Positions 1-9,581 of a DNA stretch of 64,000 bases are shown here, in pieces (position 1 is the first letter of the stretch; each line of letters opens with the position of its first letter). A model generated the notes under the pieces. That model worked only from the letters and a program-made list of their open reading frames with translations. It was not told where the DNA came from and ran no database searches. This DNA comes from an uncultured Alkaliphilus sp. (lineage in GTDB: Bacteria > Bacillota > Clostridia > Peptostreptococcales > Natronincolaceae). The translations under genes and the position numbers were made by a program. Location of the stretch: contig CALJEQ010000006.1 in assembly GCA_938074565.1 (NCBI GenBank), positions 62,001 through 126,000 of the forward strand, read 5' to 3'.

Positions 1-1
1 T

Positions 2-664
2 GCAACAGCAGATGAAAAAGATAAAACTTTTACAGTTAAACAATATAATAAATTTATGAGTTTAGTAGAAGAACTGGAGGGGGAAGGTTATACTTTTCCT
101 ATAAAACATGTATCTAATAGCGCAGCCATTATTGATTTACCAAAAATGAATTTAGATATGGTTAGGGCAGGCATTATGTTATATGGTTTATATCCATCAC
201 CAGAAGTAGACCATCAAGCAGTGAATTTAAAACAAGTTATGTCATTAAAGGTTAAAGTGGCGCAGGTTAAAAAGCTGCCAGCAAACAGTGGGGTTAGCTA
301 TGGTTTGATATATAAAACAGAGGGAGAAAGACAAATTATTACACTACCTATTGGATATGCCGATGGGTTTACTAGAATGTTAACCAATAAAGTAGAAGTA
401 ATATTGAAGAATAGGAAAGTACCAATTGTAGGGAGAATTTGTATGGACCAGTCAATGGCGGATGCTACGGGTATAGAAGTAGAACGTGGCGATGAAGTGA
501 CCATCATAAGTAATGATCCAGCCAGTGGTAATACTGTCGATGAAATAGCAGAAAAACTAGGTACAATAAATTATGAAATTGTTTGTATGATGGGTAAAAG
601 GATACCGAGAGTATATATGGAAAATAATAACCTTTTACACATTAAGGATAGTCTGATAGAATAA
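2..664 (+). CDS. alr: alanine racemase, C-terminal part (cut by window edge)
   Basis: Alanine racemase interconverts L- and D-alanine with PLP in the cytoplasm and supplies D-Ala for peptidoglycan. Only the last 220 residues are here; the frame is open from base 2, so the start lies outside the window. Visible are the end of the PLP barrel (ATADEKD, NSAA, VRAGIMLYGLYP) and the C-terminal domain with the catalytic tyrosine in VSYGLIY and the signatures PIGYADG and GRICMDQ. The last one continues SMADAT where the family usually has LMVDVT or similar, a mild oddity. The order alr, ndoAI, ndoA is the one found in Bacillus, which supports the call. Identification is firm; the N-terminal half cannot be judged. 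Confidence 0.96.
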   Translation, partial: ATADEKDKTFTVKQYNKFMSLVEELEGEGYTFPIKHVSNSAAIIDLPKMNLDMVRAGIMLYGLYPSPEVDHQAVNLKQVMSLKVKVAQVKKLPANSGVSYGLIYKTEGERQIITLPIGYADGFTRMLTNKVEVILKNRKVPIVGRICMDQSMADATGIEVERGDEVTIISNDPASGNTVDEIAEKLGTINYEIVCMMGKRIPRVYMENNNLLHIKDSLIE

Positions 665-759
665 AAAAAGGATGGATTAAAATATAGGTAAGAATACCTT
701 ATTTAATCGAAAAATTTTATTTTTATTTACACGGCAAATTGTATAATTAAGAAGTAATA

Positions 760-788
760 TTGACACACTTTAAATGAATATATATATT
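760..788 (+). promoter_or_regulatory. sigma-A type promoter for ndoAI-ndoA
   Basis: TTGACA at 760-765 and TATATT at 783-788 are separated by 17 bases, upstream of the antitoxin gene. Prediction from sequence only. Confidence 0.55.
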
Positions 789-896
789 TGTGTATATATT
801 ATTGATATATAACAATACTAATGGAAAGTATGATCAGCTACTTAGCCATTATCTAAATTCTATTTGATTTATTGAAATAATTCTAGGAGGTGCGCA

Positions 897-1172
897 ATGG
901 CTGATTCTAAAAGAATTATGATAAGCCTTCCCGACAGTCTTTTGAAGGAAATTGACTCTATTGTTAATAATGAAAATACCAATAGAAGTGAATTTATTAG
1001 AAAGGCAATGCAACTATATATTAGAGAAAAAACTAAAGTCGAGATACGGGAAAGAATGAAAAAAGGCTATCAAGAAATGGCGACTATTAATCTTTCACTG
1101 GCAGAACTTGGGCTTAGTTTAGATGTATCTTCGTTAGAAAATTATGAGGTCAAAATGGCGGAGTGTGAATAG
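897..1172 (+). CDS. ndoAI: ribbon-helix-helix antitoxin EndoAI
   Basis: Antitoxin of the EndoA/MazF system. The 91-residue protein has a ribbon-helix-helix N-terminus ([19 protein letters not shown], then [14 protein letters not shown]) that should dimerise and bind the operon promoter. A C-terminal helical segment ([15 protein letters not shown]) is alignable by eye with the Bacillus EndoAI region RRGYMEMAKINL, which contacts the toxin. An AGGAGGTG ribosome site lies 5 bases before the ATG. The stop codon is one base before the toxin start, so the two are translationally coupled. The family is known to neutralise EndoA and to autorepress. Sequence and context agree. Confidence 0.93.
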   Translation: MADSKRIMISLPDSLLKEIDSIVNNENTNRSEFIRKAMQLYIREKTKVEIRERMKKGYQEMATINLSLAELGLSLDVSSLENYEVKMAECE

Positions 1173-1173
1173 T

Positions 1174-1524
1174 GTGAATGTTAAAAGAGGAGATATTTAT
1201 TATGCAGATTTAAGTCCTGTTATCGGATCTGAACAGGGAGGAGTTAGACCAGTATTGATTATCCAAAATGATATAGGTAATCGATATAGTCCAACTGTGA
1301 TTATTGCTGCCATAACTTCACAAATTAACAAAGCAAAGCTACCGACTCATATAGAAATTATTGCGACTGATTATGGACTGCCAAAGGATTCAGTAATTCT
1401 ATTGGAACAAATTCGCACCATTGATAAAAGACGACTAGAAGAAAAAATCGGTCATATAGATGATGAGATGATGGAAAAAGTCAATGATGCTCTAATGATC
1501 AGTTTGGGATTAATTGATTTTTAA
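1174..1524 (+). CDS. ndoA: endoribonuclease toxin EndoA (MazF family)
   Basis: MazF-type toxin that cleaves single-stranded mRNA; the Bacillus EndoA cuts at UACAU. The protein (116 residues from the GTG at 1174) begins [15 protein letters not shown] and contains [22 protein letters not shown] and [17 protein letters not shown], all hallmarks of the Bacillus EndoA group. A longer frame opens at ATG 1144 inside ndoAI. I prefer GTG 1174 because it gives the standard family length and N-terminus, has a GGCGGAG ribosome site at about 1157-1163, and follows the antitoxin stop by one base. It is expressed with ndoAI and ends at a hairpin terminator. Confidence 0.94.
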   Translation: MNVKRGDIYYADLSPVIGSEQGGVRPVLIIQNDIGNRYSPTVIIAAITSQINKAKLPTHIEIIATDYGLPKDSVILLEQIRTIDKRRLEEKIGHIDDEMMEKVNDALMISLGLIDF

Positions 1525-1545
1525 ATTAATTTTATAAAAAGTATT

Positions 1546-1575
1546 AAAGACTTAAGGGGATTCTTAGGTCTTTTT
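1546..1575 (+). terminator. Rho-independent terminator after ndoA
   Basis: AAAGACTTAAG (1546-1556) pairs with CTTAGGTCTTT (1563-1573), with one G-U pair, and is followed by Ts. Confidence 0.75.
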
Positions 1576-1703
1576 GTGTGGGATTAATTACATTTTTATG
1601 TTATATTACAATTAATAATACTATTGCTTCAAATTTTTATATAAGTATAGTATAATAAGTACATGTAAATTTAATTATTATGATTGGCTATTAGGAGGCG
1701 ACT

Positions 1704-2183
1704 ATGATGATACGAAAAAATAAAAAATTACTTTTTTCTTTAATAACGATTTGTGGAACAATACTAATGATAGGTCAGATTGTGTATGCTATAAACAAAG
1801 AACCCGGTTCAACCGAGGACCCTTTAGTTACTTTATCTTTTGTTGAACAAAGAATAGATCAACTAAAAGGTTATATTGATGAAAAAATTAAGACAACCCC
1901 CAGCACTGGTGGAGCTGTTAGTCTAGAAGTAGTCAACTTAAAAGCAGGGGAAAATCTAATTGCTTATCAAGGTACAGAAATTATTTTAAGAAGTGGACGG
2001 GCTGTTATTATTGATTCTCCAGCCGGTGGAATATCTAATTTAACATCTGGATTTGATCTACGTAAAGGGGAACGCATTCCACAAAACCATCTATTATTGG
2101 TACCTCGGACAGATGGAAGAGGTGCAAAGGCAGAAACTGCAACTGTTTTTATGGTAAGAGGTGCTTATCGGATAGAGCAATAA
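1704..2183 (+). CDS. conserved exported protein of unknown function
   Basis: A 159-residue protein with a basic N-terminus and one hydrophobic stretch (LLFSLITICGTILMIGQIVYA) that reads as a signal peptide or N-terminal anchor. A short helical segment follows (DPLVTLSFVEQRIDQLKGYIDEKI), then a compact domain: EVVNLKAGENLIAYQGTEIILRSGRAVIID, SPAGGISNLTSGFDLRKGE, PQNHLLLVPRTDGRG. I know similar small exported proteins from Clostridia but no assigned function. The gene stands alone between two terminators. An AGGAGGCG ribosome site precedes the ATG at 1704; a second ATG directly after it could also be used. It probably acts outside the membrane. Confidence 0.8.
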   Translation: MMIRKNKKLLFSLITICGTILMIGQIVYAINKEPGSTEDPLVTLSFVEQRIDQLKGYIDEKIKTTPSTGGAVSLEVVNLKAGENLIAYQGTEIILRSGRAVIIDSPAGGISNLTSGFDLRKGERIPQNHLLLVPRTDGRGAKAETATVFMVRGAYRIEQ

Positions 2184-2209
2184 TAATATATTTGAAGACT
2201 TAAAAGTAT

Positions 2210-2246
2210 AAGACTTCCCCTAATATCGTTAATGGAAGTCTTTTTT
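2210..2246 (+). terminator. Rho-independent terminator
   Basis: AAGACTTCC (2210-2218) pairs perfectly with GGAAGTCTT (2234-2242), followed by a T run. Confidence 0.8.
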
Positions 2247-2384
2247 AGATTTTTAAATTTATGGTTTAAAAATTTTTGAGTTAGCTACAATAGTTATTGA
2301 TGGTTTAGCCATTAAAGTATTAAAAAAGCTATCCATAAATTTGTAAAATACAACTCTAAAATAAATAACTAAGGATGTGGCAAC

Positions 2385-4544
2385 ATGAATAAGAATAAGA
2401 TTATTATAGGAGTATTAATCATTAGTTTTTTAGTAACAACTTTTACCTTAGCAGGTAGAATTTCCGTTGAATCTAAAAATAGATCAGTTGATGTTGTATT
2501 GGACTATAATGAGTTTAAGGAATTAGCAGAGGAATCGGATAATCCTTTAACTTGGTGGTTTCAGCAATTTAAGGGAATGGGTATTCAGTATGTTGGATTA
2601 AGGGAAGAAACCATCGGTACATTAATAGAAGCGGGAAAACCCCTTAAAATAGAGATGGCAGGTAATATTATAACAGAAGTAAACTGGAGAGAGAATTATC
2701 CTTCTAAATTAGTGGAATATCTAGATGAAACAGAAGATATAAGTGAATTTGATGCAGTAATAATTACAGATTCTGAAGAAGTATATAACTTTATAAGTGA
2801 GAGACTTTTAAGTCGCTATGATGAGGGTTTGTTTAAATTAATAGAAAATGAAAATTTGTTTTCCATCGTACTTAAAGGAACGGAAGAGGAAGCACTTTAC
2901 GCTCAAGAGCGAAATGTTGATAGAGTTGGAAGAGCATTTCTAACAAAACAAAGACTCGTTTCATCTAAACTAACAAGATTAGGACTTGGACTGGACCCAG
3001 AAAAGGTAAAACTTATACAAGACAGTGGGTTACAAGTGATGGCAAGACCTTATCAATATGAAGGTTGGGAGAGTGAAAAGTTAGTATTTGCTACTTTTAA
3101 TGAGTATAAAGAATACAACATTAAACCATCTGTATTTGTTTTTGATGGTGATCATGTTTTTGGTTTTCCAGATCATGTACACATAACAAAAAGATATATG
3201 GAAGAGAATGGTGTTAAGATTGGACTGATTGAAAGGTCTATTCAAAGGGAATACATTAAACAAAGTGGAATTAATGAATTAATAAAAGCATTGGATTATC
3301 AAGCAACAGGAGTGTTTTCCATGCCAGAGTTTATTCAGTTAAGATTTGCTCATTATCATTACACAGGAGCAGAAGAAATAGAAAACACATTGTATAGAGC
3401 AGTAACTGAGAGAAACATGAGATTAATCTACTTTAGACCGTTTAAAATTAATAAGTTTAAATATGTTACAGATATTAATGAGTATGAAAAAATGTTTCAA
3501 CGTTTTGATACAAGACTTGCGAAACATGGGATGGTTTTAGGTGAAAGTAGTCATATTCCTCCTAAAAAAGTCGGTGTTCTACCTCAAATTCTAATGGGTT
3601 GGGGTGTTGTGGCGGCTGGAATACTGTTAATTGATGCTTTATTTAAGATGGGGCTAAAATTTAAACTACTGTTACTGGCTTTAGGTGGAGCTTTTGTAGG
3701 GGCAGTTATTATTGTAAAACCAACATTAGCAGGGAATGTATTAGCCATTATGGCAGCTATTATTTTTGCATCACTAAGTATGGTGTATTTTATAAGTCGA
3801 TGTTTTTCATACTATCAACAAGATTTCAATGAAAAGATTTTTAAGAAAATTGGTAGATCAGTTAAAGATTTACTAACTGCTTCATTAATTTCTTTAGTTG
3901 GAGCAATTTATGTAGCTTCAATATTAGCGGATATTGAATATTTTATTGCAATGAATGTGTACAGGGGAGTAAAAGTAAGTCAATTGATACCTATAGTGGT
4001 ATTTGTAATAGCTTATTTATGTTATTTTGGATATAAGCGTAAAACTGAAGATAAGGGTATTGGACTTCGCCCTAATGATTTAATAAATCTTCTTATGGAG
4101 GATATTAAAGTACTTTATGTATTTATCGGGGGTGTTATTTTAGTGGTGGGATACATTTATATTGCCAGAACTGGACATGCCACAGACCTTCAAGCTTCAA
4201 GTTTAGAAATGCTAGTAAGGAATAAACTAGGTGAGTTATTACTGGCAAGACCGAGAACAAAAGAATTTTTAATAGCTTTTCCAGTTTTAATGTTAGGTTT
4301 TTATGCAGCGCAGAAGTATAAATATAAAGTTCTTATTTTTGCTACAGGGTTAGTGGCAGTAATGGGTCAAACTTCTATTATTAATACCTTTAGTCATTTT
4401 AGAACACCTGTTTATTTATCAGTAGTACGTACTGTATATTCATTAGGTTTAGGTATTATAATGGGGATTATCTACGTTGTACTATTTGAAGTAGTAATTA
4501 AATTGTTAAGTCATATGATAAAGAAGCTTAACATACAATTTTAA
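2385..4544 (+). CDS. DUF5693 family multispanning membrane protein
   Basis: A 719-residue protein with an N-terminal membrane segment (residues about 5-24), a large presumably extracytoplasmic domain to about residue 395, and a C-terminal half with some eight hydrophobic segments (for example VLPQILMGWGVVAAGILLIDALF and VLAIMAAIIFASLSMVYFI). This layout, and the position directly before csaB and a tagA-like gene, fits the DUF5693 family of Clostridia. The biochemical role is not known; the context suggests assembly or export of a cell-wall polymer, which is inference. The gap to csaB is 65 bases with no strong terminator, so the genes may be co-transcribed. Confidence 0.82.
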   Translation: MNKNKIIIGVLIISFLVTTFTLAGRISVESKNRSVDVVLDYNEFKELAEESDNPLTWWFQQFKGMGIQYVGLREETIGTLIEAGKPLKIEMAGNIITEVNWRENYPSKLVEYLDETEDISEFDAVIITDSEEVYNFISERLLSRYDEGLFKLIENENLFSIVLKGTEEEALYAQERNVDRVGRAFLTKQRLVSSKLTRLGLGLDPEKVKLIQDSGLQVMARPYQYEGWESEKLVFATFNEYKEYNIKPSVFVFDGDHVFGFPDHVHITKRYMEENGVKIGLIERSIQREYIKQSGINELIKALDYQATGVFSMPEFIQLRFAHYHYTGAEEIENTLYRAVTERNMRLIYFRPFKINKFKYVTDINEYEKMFQRFDTRLAKHGMVLGESSHIPPKKVGVLPQILMGWGVVAAGILLIDALFKMGLKFKLLLLALGGAFVGAVIIVKPTLAGNVLAIMAAIIFASLSMVYFISRCFSYYQQDFNEKIFKKIGRSVKDLLTASLISLVGAIYVASILADIEYFIAMNVYRGVKVSQLIPIVVFVIAYLCYFGYKRKTEDKGIGLRPNDLINLLMEDIKVLYVFIGGVILVVGYIYIARTGHATDLQASSLEMLVRNKLGELLLARPRTKEFLIAFPVLMLGFYAAQKYKYKVLIFATGLVAVMGQTSIINTFSHFRTPVYLSVVRTVYSLGLGIIMGIIYVVLFEVVIKLLSHMIKKLNIQF

Positions 4545-4609
4545 AGATATTTTTAAAATTTACCATAAAAGTCACAAATATCTTTCTAAAGAGAGGTTGA
4601 GATTAATTT

Positions 4610-5689
4610 ATGAAAAAAGTTTTAATTTTTGGGTATTATGGGTTTCAGAACACAGGGGATGAAGCATTATTACAAACTGTTATTCAACAAATGAAAAACG
4701 CTACACAAAAGATAGATGTAACCGTTTTAACCTATAATGAAGAAGAAACTTACAATCGATATAACGTAAAAGTTGTTAACCGTAATAATTTTAAAGAAGT
4801 GTTTAAAGCTATAAAAGAAAGTGATGTTGTTGTCAGTGGTGGAGGTTCTGTTTTACAAGATGTCACCAGCAGTAGATCCCTTATTTATTACCTATCAATC
4901 ATTTTAATTGCTAAAAGAATGGGTAAAAAGGTAATGTTTTATGGAAATGGGTTTGGACCTATTACTAAGCAAGCAAATAAAAAAATATCAAAGTATATTT
5001 TAGATAAGGTAGATGTAATAACTGTTAGAGATCATCATTCTAAAGAATTAATACAAGCTTTAGGTGTGAAGAAAAATATTCAGATAACAGCAGACGTTGC
5101 ATTTGGTATGGAATTACCAACACAAGATAAAATTGAAAGACTTTTTAAAGAGGAAGGTCTTGATGATAGCAAAAAACTAATCGGTATATCTATTAGAAAT
5201 TGGAAAGAACATGAAGCCTATAAAAAGACCATTGCTAAGGCGGCGGATTATCTACAGAAGAATAACTACCAAGTTGTTTTTATTCCTATGCAATATCCCG
5301 ATGATTTAAACATTTCTAATAATGTAGCTGAAATGATGGAGACTAAACCGAAAATTATTACAAATCAATATAGTCCAGATGAACTTTTGGCTATTATTAG
5401 TGGGATGGAACTAATGGTGGGTATGCGTTTACATGCTTTAATTTTTGCTGCCATAGCCGACGTGCCAATGGTAGGTTTAGAATATGATGATAAAATTAAT
5501 AGCTTTTTGAAATTGGTAAATCAAAAAAATGCAGGTAGAGTTGAGACATTAGATGAAATAAAGCTCTTTACTGCAATTGATCATGTTTTGCAAAATCATG
5601 ATAATGTGAAGACTGAACTTAATCAATTAACTATGAACTTAAGAAATAAAGCCAAGATGACTCAAGATATATTCATGGAATTAATATAA
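4610..5689 (+). CDS. csaB: polysaccharide pyruvyl transferase CsaB
   Basis: CsaB adds ketal-linked pyruvate to a secondary cell-wall polysaccharide, in known systems creating the ligand for SLH-domain surface proteins. The 359-residue protein starts KKVLIFGYYGFQNTGDEALL, has VVSGGGSVLQDVTSSRSLIYY and FYGNGFGPI, and near the C-terminus GMRLHALIFAAIADVPMVGLEYDDK, all typical of the pyruvyl transferase family. Length is standard. It is followed after 12 bases by the TagA/WecB-type glycosyltransferase, and both likely act on the same wall polymer at the inner face of the membrane. Confidence 0.93.
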   Translation: MKKVLIFGYYGFQNTGDEALLQTVIQQMKNATQKIDVTVLTYNEEETYNRYNVKVVNRNNFKEVFKAIKESDVVVSGGGSVLQDVTSSRSLIYYLSIILIAKRMGKKVMFYGNGFGPITKQANKKISKYILDKVDVITVRDHHSKELIQALGVKKNIQITADVAFGMELPTQDKIERLFKEEGLDDSKKLIGISIRNWKEHEAYKKTIAKAADYLQKNNYQVVFIPMQYPDDLNISNNVAEMMETKPKIITNQYSPDELLAIISGMELMVGMRLHALIFAAIADVPMVGLEYDDKINSFLKLVNQKNAGRVETLDEIKLFTAIDHVLQNHDNVKTELNQLTMNLRNKAKMTQDIFMELI

Positions 5690-5701
5690 GAAGGTGATAA
5701 T

Positions 5702-6424
5702 TTGAGGAAGCAGATAGAAATACTAAATGTACCAATTGATGCAATTACAATGAAGGAAGCCATTAGATTAGTTACCTCCTTTGTGGAAGGAGATACACTG
5801 AAAAAAATATATACACCGAATCCTGAAATTGTTATGTTGGCTCAAGAAAACAAAGAGCTACACAATGTAATAAAAGAAGCAGATTTGGTGGTTGCTGATG
5901 GTATTGGACTAATTATTGCTTCAAAGTTGAAGTCTAAAGGATTAGTTGAAAGAGTTACAGGTATTGACCTAATGCACCATCTACTGCTTTACTGTGGAGC
6001 TAATAATAAATCTATCTATATTTTAGGAGGAAAACCAGGTGTTCCTGACGTTGCAGCCACCAATATAACATCTAAATATAGAGGTATTAATATAGCAGGT
6101 TTTCATCATGGATATTTTAAGGAAGAAAACCATTTAGATATTGTTGAAGACATCAACCAGTCGGGGTCAGATGTATTATTTGTTTGTCTAGGCGCGCCCA
6201 AACAAGAAATCTGGATTGATAAATATAAAGATCAACTGAAATGCAAAATAGCCATGGGGGTTGGCGGTAGTGTAGACATCCACGCAGGGACTGTAAAAAG
6301 AGCACCTGTATTTTTCCAAAAACTAGGACTAGAATGGTTTTATCGTTTAATGAAAGAACCCTGGAGATTTAAGAGAATGTTAATATTGCCCAAATTCTTA
6401 ATCCATTTTATCTTACATGGGTAG
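5702..6424 (+). CDS. tagA: WecB/TagA/CpsF family glycosyltransferase
   Basis: Family members transfer ManNAc (or a related sugar) from UDP to lipid-linked GlcNAc at the start of wall teichoic acid or related polymer synthesis. The 240-residue protein shows TPNPEIVMLAQ, ADLVVADGIGLI, FVCLGAPKQEIWI and GVGGSVDIHAGTVKRAP, and ends with the basic membrane-associating segment LEWFYRLMKEPWRFKRM. The start is TTG 5702 with the ribosome site AAGGTGAT just before it. It is coupled closely to csaB upstream. Family is certain; the exact sugar and acceptor are not visible from sequence. Confidence 0.9.
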   Translation: MRKQIEILNVPIDAITMKEAIRLVTSFVEGDTLKKIYTPNPEIVMLAQENKELHNVIKEADLVVADGIGLIIASKLKSKGLVERVTGIDLMHHLLLYCGANNKSIYILGGKPGVPDVAATNITSKYRGINIAGFHHGYFKEENHLDIVEDINQSGSDVLFVCLGAPKQEIWIDKYKDQLKCKIAMGVGGSVDIHAGTVKRAPVFFQKLGLEWFYRLMKEPWRFKRMLILPKFLIHFILHG

Positions 6425-6459
6425 AGTATTAATTGTATGTTTTGGAGGTAGGGAGAAAA

Positions 6460-7323
6460 TTGAATAAATTTAAGTACAAAAAATTTGTGGAATACTTTTG
6501 GATTACAATAGGCTGCGCTCTTATGGCATTAAGCTTAAACTTCTTTTTAGAACCCAACACTATAGCCCCAGGTGGCGTAACGGGTTTTGCAATTGTCATT
6601 TATAGGGCTGTGGGAATACCAATTGACCTAACTAACTTAGTAATAAATATTCCACTTTTTATAGTAGGAATTATTGTTTTAGGTGGCGTTTTTGGACTTA
6701 AAACCGCTTACGCTACTCTTCTATTATCTGCATTTATACGTATATTTATAATTATTTTTGGACATGGCTTTATTGTTACTACAGATTTATTATTGGCAAG
6801 TATTTATGGTGGATTACTTATGGGTGTAGGGCTTGGAATTATATTCCTATACGGTGGTACAACTGGTGGAACCGATTTAGCAGGAGCTATTTTAAATAAA
6901 TTTTTTCCTTCCATCAGTATAGCAAAGTTAATGATGATGTTGGATCTAGTGATAGTAACCACAGCTGGTATTGTAGGCAAAAATGTAGAAACTGCTCTAT
7001 ATTCCGTAATCGCCCTGTATATATTAGTGAAAATTGCAGACTTTATTGTAGAGGGATTAGGATATGCTAAAGCATTTTATATCATTTCTAATTCACCAGG
7101 AGAAATAGGAAACACCATTATGCAGGAAATAGGTAGAGGGGTTACAGTACTAGAAGGCAGAGGAATGTACACGGGGACACAAAGAGATGTGCTTTTATGT
7201 GTCGTAAACCGAACACAAGTGGCTAAACTAAAAGAAATAGTTTATAGTATAGATAATAGAGCTTTCATTATGATTACCACTATTCATGAGGTGCTTGGTG
7301 AAGGTTTTAAAGAAATAAAATAG
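6460..7323 (+). CDS. YitT family membrane protein (DUF161/DUF2179)
   Basis: A 287-residue membrane protein with five or six N-terminal hydrophobic segments (for example [47 protein letters not shown]) and a soluble C-terminal DUF2179 domain ([17 protein letters not shown] through [11 protein letters not shown]). YitT proteins are common in Firmicutes; transport roles have been suggested but substrate is unsettled. The frame is open from TTG 6433, but I chose TTG 6460 because GGAGGTAGGGAG lies just upstream of it and none precedes 6433. It sits between the wall-polymer genes and the transketolase pair, with short gaps. Confidence 0.88.
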   Translation: MNKFKYKKFVEYFWITIGCALMALSLNFFLEPNTIAPGGVTGFAIVIYRAVGIPIDLTNLVINIPLFIVGIIVLGGVFGLKTAYATLLLSAFIRIFIIIFGHGFIVTTDLLLASIYGGLLMGVGLGIIFLYGGTTGGTDLAGAILNKFFPSISIAKLMMMLDLVIVTTAGIVGKNVETALYSVIALYILVKIADFIVEGLGYAKAFYIISNSPGEIGNTIMQEIGRGVTVLEGRGMYTGTQRDVLLCVVNRTQVAKLKEIVYSIDNRAFIMITTIHEVLGEGFKEIK

Positions 7324-7352
7324 AAAAAAATGTATTGGAGGAGAAAAAATTC

Positions 7353-8174
7353 ATGAAAGACTACCAATTATTAAAAGACACAGCAACATCTATTAGGAAA
7401 AGCATAATTGAGATGTTACATGAAGCAGGGTCAGGTCATCCAGGGGGATCTTTATCAGCCGCAGATATTTTGACTGTTCTCTATTTTCACGAAATGAAGA
7501 TAGATCCACAAAACCCTAAAATGGCAGATCGTGACAGATTTGTACTTTCTAAAGGTCATGCAGCACCTGTATTGTATGGAGTTTTAGCAGAAAAAGGTTA
7601 CTTTCCAAAAGAAGAATTATTGAAATTAAGAAAATTGGGTGCTATGCTTCAAGGACATCCAGATATGAAGGGAACTCCTGGTGTTGAAATGTCAACAGGT
7701 TCTTTGGGACAAGGGTTTTCTGCCTCCAGTGGTATGGCTATGGCTGCAAAATTAGATAAAAAAGATAGTCGAGTGTATACTCTACTAGGGGATGGAGAGC
7801 TACAAGAAGGTCTTGTTTGGGAAACTGCTATGGCAGCTGCCCACTATAAACTTGACAATTTAACAGCAATCATCGACTATAATGGACTTCAAATTGATGG
7901 ACCAAATGAGAAAGTTATGGGAATTAATCCTGTGGGAGATAAGTTTGTAGCCTTTGGATGGCATGTAGTTGAATGTGATGGACATGATATAGAACAAATA
8001 ATAAATGCACTAGAAGAAGCTAAGGCAACAAAGGGAAAACCAACTGTAATTGTTGCTAAAACAATTAAGGGTAAGGGTGTTTCATTTATGGAAAACCAAG
8101 TAGGCTGGCATGGAAATGCACCTAAGAAAGAAGAAGCAGACAATGCTTTAATGGAATTGGGAGGCGAAAAATAA
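7353..8174 (+). CDS. transketolase, N-terminal (ThDP-binding) subunit
   Basis: One half of a split transketolase, which moves two-carbon ketol units between sugar phosphates in the non-oxidative pentose phosphate pathway. The 273 residues carry the pyrophosphate half of the active site: [29 protein letters not shown], and the thiamine diphosphate motif GDGELQEGL followed about 25 residues later by the N of [12 protein letters not shown] 7353 is preferred over TTG 7335, since the GGAGGAG ribosome site overlaps 7335. Its stop overlaps the start of the next gene by one base, giving translational coupling to the partner. Confidence 0.95.
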   Translation: MKDYQLLKDTATSIRKSIIEMLHEAGSGHPGGSLSAADILTVLYFHEMKIDPQNPKMADRDRFVLSKGHAAPVLYGVLAEKGYFPKEELLKLRKLGAMLQGHPDMKGTPGVEMSTGSLGQGFSASSGMAMAAKLDKKDSRVYTLLGDGELQEGLVWETAMAAAHYKLDNLTAIIDYNGLQIDGPNEKVMGINPVGDKFVAFGWHVVECDGHDIEQIINALEEAKATKGKPTVIVAKTIKGKGVSFMENQVGWHGNAPKKEEADNALMELGGEK

Positions 8175-9109
8175 TGAGTAAAAATGTTGCTACTAGAGAT
8201 GCATATGGAGATATTCTTGTTGAACTTGGAAAAGAAAATGAAAGTATAGTGGTTTTAGATGCAGATTTATCTAAATCTACTAAAACCCACGGTTTTAGTC
8301 AAGCCTTCCCAGAAAGATTTATCAATGTGGGAATAGCTGAACAAAATTTAATAGGTATGGCAGCTGGTTTAGCCACTGCTGGTAAAATACCCTTCGCCAG
8401 TACTTTTGCTATGTTTGCCACAGGTAGAGCATACGAAGTAATTAGAAACTCTGTTGCATATCCAAAATTAAATGTTAAAGTGTGTGCTACCCATGCAGGT
8501 ATTACTGTTGGGGAAGATGGAGCATCCCATCAGTCTTTAGAGGATATTTCATGTATGCGTACAATCCCTAACATGACTGTTATTGTACCTGCTGATGGAG
8601 TAGAGACTAAAGCTGCCCTTAGAGCCATTACTGAATATAATGGACCTGTATATGTTAGACTGGGAAGATTAGCAGTACCAACAGTTAATGATGAAAATAC
8701 ATATAAGTTTGAAATTGGAAAAGGGGTTCAATTAAAAGATGGTAAGGATGTTACCATTGTAGCCACTGGTATTATGGTAAGTGAAGCTTTACAGGCAGCT
8801 GAAAAGTTAGCTGAAGAAGGAATTAGTGCTAGAGTAATTAATATCCATACCATTAAGCCAATAGATGCAGAATTAATTACTAAAGCTGCAAAAGAAACAG
8901 GAGCCATCGTAACAGCAGAAGAACACAATATCATTGGAGGTTTAGGTTCAGCAGTTGCAGAAACATTGGCTGAAAACTATCCTGTTCCTATGAAACGAGT
9001 AGGGGTAAAAGATACCTTTGGTGAATCTGGTAAGCCAGAAGAACTTATGGTTAAATACGGTTTAACAGCAGAAGGCATTATTGAAGCTGTTAAGGCAATT
9101 AAGAAATAA
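8174..9109 (+). CDS. transketolase, C-terminal (pyrimidine-binding) subunit
   Basis: Second half of the split transketolase, 311 residues. It contains the pyrimidine domain ([35 protein letters not shown] with the catalytic-site histidine, [16 protein letters not shown]) and the C-terminal transketolase domain ([48 protein letters not shown]). The glutamate in GIAEQN activates thiamine diphosphate in this fold. The ATG overlaps the stop of the N-terminal subunit by one base, so the subunits are probably made in equal amounts. The split arrangement is common in Clostridia and not an error; both parts are complete. A strong terminator follows. Confidence 0.95.
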   Translation: MSKNVATRDAYGDILVELGKENESIVVLDADLSKSTKTHGFSQAFPERFINVGIAEQNLIGMAAGLATAGKIPFASTFAMFATGRAYEVIRNSVAYPKLNVKVCATHAGITVGEDGASHQSLEDISCMRTIPNMTVIVPADGVETKAALRAITEYNGPVYVRLGRLAVPTVNDENTYKFEIGKGVQLKDGKDVTIVATGIMVSEALQAAEKLAEEGISARVINIHTIKPIDAELITKAAKETGAIVTAEEHNIIGGLGSAVAETLAENYPVPMKRVGVKDTFGESGKPEELMVKYGLTAEGIIEAVKAIKK

Positions 9110-9140
9110 AAAACTAAAATAAACTTAATATTAATTTAAA

Positions 9141-9186
9141 AAAACTCTCCACTAACGATGTATTTTGTTGGTGGGGAGTTTTTTCT
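9141..9186 (+). terminator. strong Rho-independent terminator after transketolase
   Basis: AAAACTCTCCACTAAC (from 9141) pairs with GTTGGTGGGGAGTTTT (from 9167), with a G-T pair, followed by a T run. Confidence 0.88.
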
Positions 9187-9581
9187 CTTTACAGATTTAG
9201 ATGTAAACATGAGTTTAAAATAGTATCAATTAAATTAGTGGGAAGTCTTAATAAATAAGTTTTTATTAATAAGGAAGAAAGTTAAACAACAAATCCTCAA
9301 CAATATAAAAAGTAAACAATATTTACAACAAAATTCACAAAGACCAATCTGTTGAAAATGTAGCTTTGTTAATATTTGTAGCTATTAGTTTCTAAAAGAA
9401 TAGATTAATAATAAATACAATTTACTTAAATATTGTTTTTAGGTTAAAATTATTATATAATTATTTATAGAAAAAATAAAAGTTACTTTATAATATTAAT
9501 ACACATAACTTTGTAATATATTATTCATTTAATCTAATTAATTGCTTTACAGTATTTATAATAGGAAGGAGTAGAGAACTA
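9187..9581 (+). other. AT-rich intergenic leader of the HTH-TPR gene
   Basis: No gene is visible here. It is very AT-rich and A-rich around 9280-9350. A pair of imperfect direct repeats (TACTTTATAATATTA near 9484 and AACTTTGTAATATATTA near 9507) lies 60-100 bases before the GTG start of the regulator and could be operator or promoter sequence. A GGAAGGAG ribosome site at about 9564 belongs to the next gene. Confidence 0.4.

Noticed and set aside
7353..9109. Transketolase as a gene broken in two
   Set aside because: Two coupled subunits (stop/start overlap) with complete domains are the normal split form in many Clostridia.
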